DNA of 64,000 nucleotides from an uncultured Phascolarctobacterium sp. (GTDB lineage: Bacteria; Bacillota; Negativicutes; Acidaminococcales; Acidaminococcaceae): NCBI GenBank assembly GCA_949285135.1, contig CASDXO010000002.1:148797-212796 (forward strand), given 5' to 3'. The translations under genes were made by a program, and so were the position numbers. The notes under the pieces were generated by a model. It saw only the letters and a list, made by a program, of their open reading frames with translations. It had not been told where the DNA came from and searched no databases. Of the stretch, positions 61,679-64,000 are shown piece by piece (within the stretch, counting starts at the first letter, position 1; the number at the start of each line of letters is the position of its first letter).

Positions 61679-62605
61679 TCAGTTAGTAATTTTAAATTGG
61701 CTGTAAAAGAAGCGGATATAATGCAGTGACACATACGCGACAATCAGCGTTGCAATAGTTGCTTCAAAGTAATAAAGATACTGGAAGAAAATATGTAATG
61801 TTACTCCAATACGTTCATAATAATTTAGTGAAAGACGTAAAGCCGTAGCTGTAATAACAAAAGGAAAAGTAAAAGCTGCATAGCTGGGATAAAAGGGAAG
61901 ACGCAGCAGCTTGGGCATAAGACTTAAAATGAAAAAGAATAAAAACTGCGCAGCAACCTGCATAATGGAAATTATCAGAAAATTTTTATCAGGAATAACG
62001 GCAAAATAGCCTGCAAGACTAAGACTCATAGGCGCGGTGTAGATACAGATGAGAGGTTTTACGGCTGACTCTGCCGGAGGAATCATAATGTACCGGTAGG
62101 TTATAAGAATAAGGAGTAAAAGGTAAGCAAGGAACCCAAACCAGAAAATATAGATGCCGACATCAGTAAAGTTAAAGGTTGGCGATGTAACAGCGGCTAC
62201 AATAATACCTACATAGGCAATGAAGAATGTGGGAAAAACATTCTTTAATTCCAGATTAATCATAAAATTTTTGGTAAACCATACAATTAACAGAATATGT
62301 GAAAGAACTGCCAAAAGCCAGATAGAACGACTTAAAACAGGCAGCATTGCAGAGAAATAGGTACATAACTGCATAATCGCCATGAAAAAAGTGGCTGCAA
62401 CACTGCCCAGTACAGGGTTGCCACTCATATCGGCATGAATCATTTTGGGGTAACGAATAATTTTTAATAAAAGCATACCGCCAAGAATTATTGCTAAGAT
62501 GCCGCAAAGCCATTTCAAGGTAAAAGAATAAGGTGCAAGCAGATTGCCGAGTGCTGCAAGACCCAGCATGACTCCTGCAGTAGGTATTGGTACTGATTTA
62601 ATCAT
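61679..62605 (-). CDS. TDT/SLAC1-family transporter
   Basis: 308-residue membrane protein with about ten hydrophobic helices, of the tellurite-resistance/dicarboxylate transporter (TehA/SLAC1) group. Landmarks are IPTAGVMLGLAALGNLL at the start, the central NPVLGSVAATFFMAIMQL, and SLAGYFAVIPDKN. Members export sulfite, malate, C4-dicarboxylates or small anions. The gene diverges from a LysR regulator, an arrangement usual for regulator-target pairs. Substrate remains open; sulfite or an organic anion are the leading options. Confidence 0.85.
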   Translation of the reverse strand: MIKSVPIPTAGVMLGLAALGNLLAPYSFTLKWLCGILAIILGGMLLLKIIRYPKMIHADMSGNPVLGSVAATFFMAIMQLCTYFSAMLPVLSRSIWLLAVLSHILLIVWFTKNFMINLELKNVFPTFFIAYVGIIVAAVTSPTFNFTDVGIYIFWFGFLAYLLLLILITYRYIMIPPAESAVKPLICIYTAPMSLSLAGYFAVIPDKNFLIISIMQVAAQFLFFFILSLMPKLLRLPFYPSYAAFTFPFVITATALRLSLNYYERIGVTLHIFFQYLYYFEATIATLIVAYVSLHYIRFFYSQFKITN

Positions 62606-62634
62606 AAATTTTCCTTTCAGGGGTAAAAATATTG

Positions 62635-62653
62635 CTATATCAGAATACTATAG
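62635..62653. promoter_or_regulatory. Candidate LysR binding dyad between the divergent genes
   Basis: CTATA-N9-TATAG inverted repeat in the 115-base AT-rich interval, containing a T-N11-A core as in LysR-type binding sites. The interval also has many ATAAT tracts, so chance occurrence is possible. Confidence 0.4.
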
Positions 62654-62720
62654 TTATAATAATTAGTAAAATAAATATTTATAATAATAATAATCAGAAA
62701 AACAAATAAAAAGGTGAAAA

Positions 62721-63593
62721 ATGCTGGAAGAATTAAATACTTTTATTGCGGTTGCAGAATTAAAAAATTTTACTAAGGCCGGTGAGCAGTTGAATATTTC
62801 ACAGCCAACTGTCAGTCTGCACATAAAAAGGCTTGAAGAACATTTTGCGGAAAGATTTATAATTCGCAGCAGACATCAGAAAAGACCTCAACTGACAGCT
62901 GCTGGAGAAAGAATGTATCATCAGGCCAAGAAGATATTGTCATTATGGAAGTATACATATAACTATGTAAAAGATGACTTTGCAGGTGGCGGCAGTATCA
63001 CTGTTGGCGTTACTTTTACCATTGGCGAATATTTTTTGCCTGAGTTTTTAGGTGATTTCAATAAAAAGTTTCCTGAAATAAGAGTAGAAGTAGAAATTGG
63101 TAATACGCAGAAAATTGGCGAGTTATTGAGTAACTATAAAATAGATGCAGCAATTGTGGAGGGAGATATTACTGACGAACGATTTGAAAGGAAACATCTA
63201 TATGAAGATAAATTGGTAATTATTGCACCGGCAGCACAAAAATTATGCTCTCTTATGGATGAGCGTTGGATTATCAGAGAGAAAGGTTCTGGGACAAGAA
63301 GTCAATGGGAACAGCTAATTGGCAGAGAATTAACAGAGCTAAAATTTAAGCCGTTAATAATGAACAGTAATTTTGCTGTAAAAGAAGCAGTTCGTAATAA
63401 TTTGGGCGTTGCTTTAATTTCGGAGTATATTGCTGAAAGTGCTGTGAGAAATAATGAAGTGGTAATAAGAAGAGATGCAATCCAGGGCAAAAGATTTTTT
63501 GACTTGCTGCTGATAAAAGATAATCAGTACAATAGAATTATTGATATATTCAGCGAGAAAATTGGCAGTTATTTTAAAAAGAAAGGAAAATAG
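62721..63593 (+). CDS. LysR-family transcriptional regulator
   Basis: 290 residues. The N-terminal winged helix has ELNTFIAVAELKNFTKAGEQL with recognition helix ISQPTVSLHIKRLEEHF (residues 23-40). The ligand-binding domain begins about residue 90 with GSITVGVTFTIGEYFLPEFL, and ends near SENIVALISEYIAESAV-like segments (GVALISEYIAE near 235). It resembles CysL/CysR-like regulators of sulfur or carboxylate metabolism in overall pattern. It is divergent from the TDT transporter and probably activates it. AAAAAGG precedes the ATG. Confidence 0.92.
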   Translation: MLEELNTFIAVAELKNFTKAGEQLNISQPTVSLHIKRLEEHFAERFIIRSRHQKRPQLTAAGERMYHQAKKILSLWKYTYNYVKDDFAGGGSITVGVTFTIGEYFLPEFLGDFNKKFPEIRVEVEIGNTQKIGELLSNYKIDAAIVEGDITDERFERKHLYEDKLVIIAPAAQKLCSLMDERWIIREKGSGTRSQWEQLIGRELTELKFKPLIMNSNFAVKEAVRNNLGVALISEYIAESAVRNNEVVIRRDAIQGKRFFDLLLIKDNQYNRIIDIFSEKIGSYFKKKGK

Positions 63594-63670
63594 CAGGACA
63601 GAATTATTAAAATGTTAACTTGCTTAATATGGGAAATTCAGGCAGCAAGCGCTTTTCAGAGAGTATCAGA

Positions 63671-63740
63671 AGAAAAAAGTAAAAAAGAATAAAAAAGTTG
63701 CAAAAAAGGTGTTGACAGAAGAAGTAAGGGGTGGTATTAT
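63671..63740 (+). promoter_or_regulatory. rRNA operon promoter with AT-rich upstream element
   Basis: TTGACA (63712-63717), 17-bp spacer, TATTAT (63735-63740). An A-tract-rich stretch at 63671-63710 directly upstream resembles an UP element, as expected for a strong rRNA promoter. The leader from about 63747 to 63879 carries the CCTTGAAAACTGAAC-type sequence common in Firmicutes rRNA leaders. Confidence 0.85.
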
Positions 63741-63879
63741 ATACAAGACGCTGAGATACAGCGAGAACCTTGAAAACTGAACATCAACCTAAACAAAGCG
63801 AATGTGCGGGTCGAGCGCAAGCTTGACCAAGTCAATTAATTTCTTTAATAACAAGAGCCAATCGGTTCTTCAATAAACT

Positions 63880-64000
63880 TTATTGGAGAGTTTGATCCTG
63901 GCTCAGGACGAACGCTGGCGGCATGCCTAACACATGCAAGTCGAACGGAGAATTTATTTCGGTAAATTCTTAGTGGCGAACGGGTGAGTAACGCGTAGGC
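63880..64000 (+). rRNA. rrs: 16S ribosomal RNA, 5' end
   Basis: Begins about eight bases before GAGTTTGATCCTGGCTC, the universal 5' region, and continues with GACGAACGCTGGCGGC and GTGGCGAACGGGTGAGTAACGCG. The first 120 bases are present and the rest is outside the window. The V1 part (AACGGAGAATTTATTTCGG) resembles Phascolarctobacterium/Acidaminococcaceae sequences from memory. The exact 5' end depends on processing and is estimated from the E. coli alignment. Confidence 0.97.

Noticed and set aside
1..64000. CRISPR array, tRNA genes, complete insertion sequence or integrase
   Set aside because: I looked for regularly spaced repeats, cloverleaf-type sequences and transposase or integrase motifs and saw none that I could support; the mobile region is represented only by remnants.

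Overview
The window looks like the chromosome of an anaerobic Negativicutes bacterium (didermic Firmicutes), most likely a Phascolarctobacterium-type Acidaminococcaceae. The basis is the first ~120 bases of a 16S rRNA gene at the right edge, whose early variable region resembles my memory of Phascolarctobacterium 16S, together with T-box leaders, a rubrerythrin/Fur pair, TRAP and AbgT transporters and a decarboxylase-type carboxyltransferase. The genus call is from memory and was not checked against a database. Housekeeping genes are moderate in GC, with strong TTGACA-17-TATAAT promoters and clear GGAGG ribosome binding sites.

Layout. 1-3.9 kb: end of a UPF0210 gene, nth, a short recQ and a beta-CASP metallo-hydrolase. 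4-8 kb: a T-box leader with a leucine (CTC) specifier in front of an isocitrate-lyase-superfamily enzyme and a complete TRAP transporter (dctPQM). 8-14 kb: typA, a minimal SepF, an exported SH3 protein, an AbgT transporter and pepT. 14-17 kb, minus strand: ilvN-ilvB behind a second T-box. 17-22 kb: feoAB (minus), divergent from a Fur/PerR-type regulator and rubrerythrin, then a 23S rRNA uracil methyltransferase.

22-29.5 kb is the accessory region. It holds a very AT-rich helicase-nuclease fusion and a decayed KapD-like exonuclease gene. Next comes a promoter-operator-marR cassette with two nitroreductases, a radical SAM protein and a formamidopyrimidine glycosylase. It ends with debris of an integrative conjugative element (TraG/VirD4 C-terminus and a Maff2-like protein).

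29.6-36.4 kb: a complete trpEGDCFBA operon behind a tryptophan (TGG) T-box. 36.4-42.5 kb: an atypical peptide deformylase, ilvA (minus), then prmA-rsmE-mtaB-hinT-rpsU-yqeY. 42.5-48.6 kb: nfeD-floA-unknown, polyphosphate:AMP phosphotransferase, a B12/radical SAM protein and pgeF. 48.7-56.3 kb: the division-linked cluster yggS-sepF-proC-ylmH-divIVA, a phosphatase, and ileS behind an isoleucine (ATC) T-box. 56.5-64 kb: a CorC/HlyC protein, a solitary carboxyltransferase, PBP1A, a TDT-family transporter divergent from a LysR regulator, and the start of an rRNA operon.

Four tRNA-sensing leaders for Leu, probably Val, Trp and Ile occur in one window, so amino acid supply is largely controlled by uncharged tRNA here. 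The most unusual unit is the leucine T-box controlling a TRAP importer plus an isocitrate-lyase-family enzyme. The most mobile-looking unit is the MarR/nitroreductase/radical SAM/Fpg cassette with conjugative-element remains.
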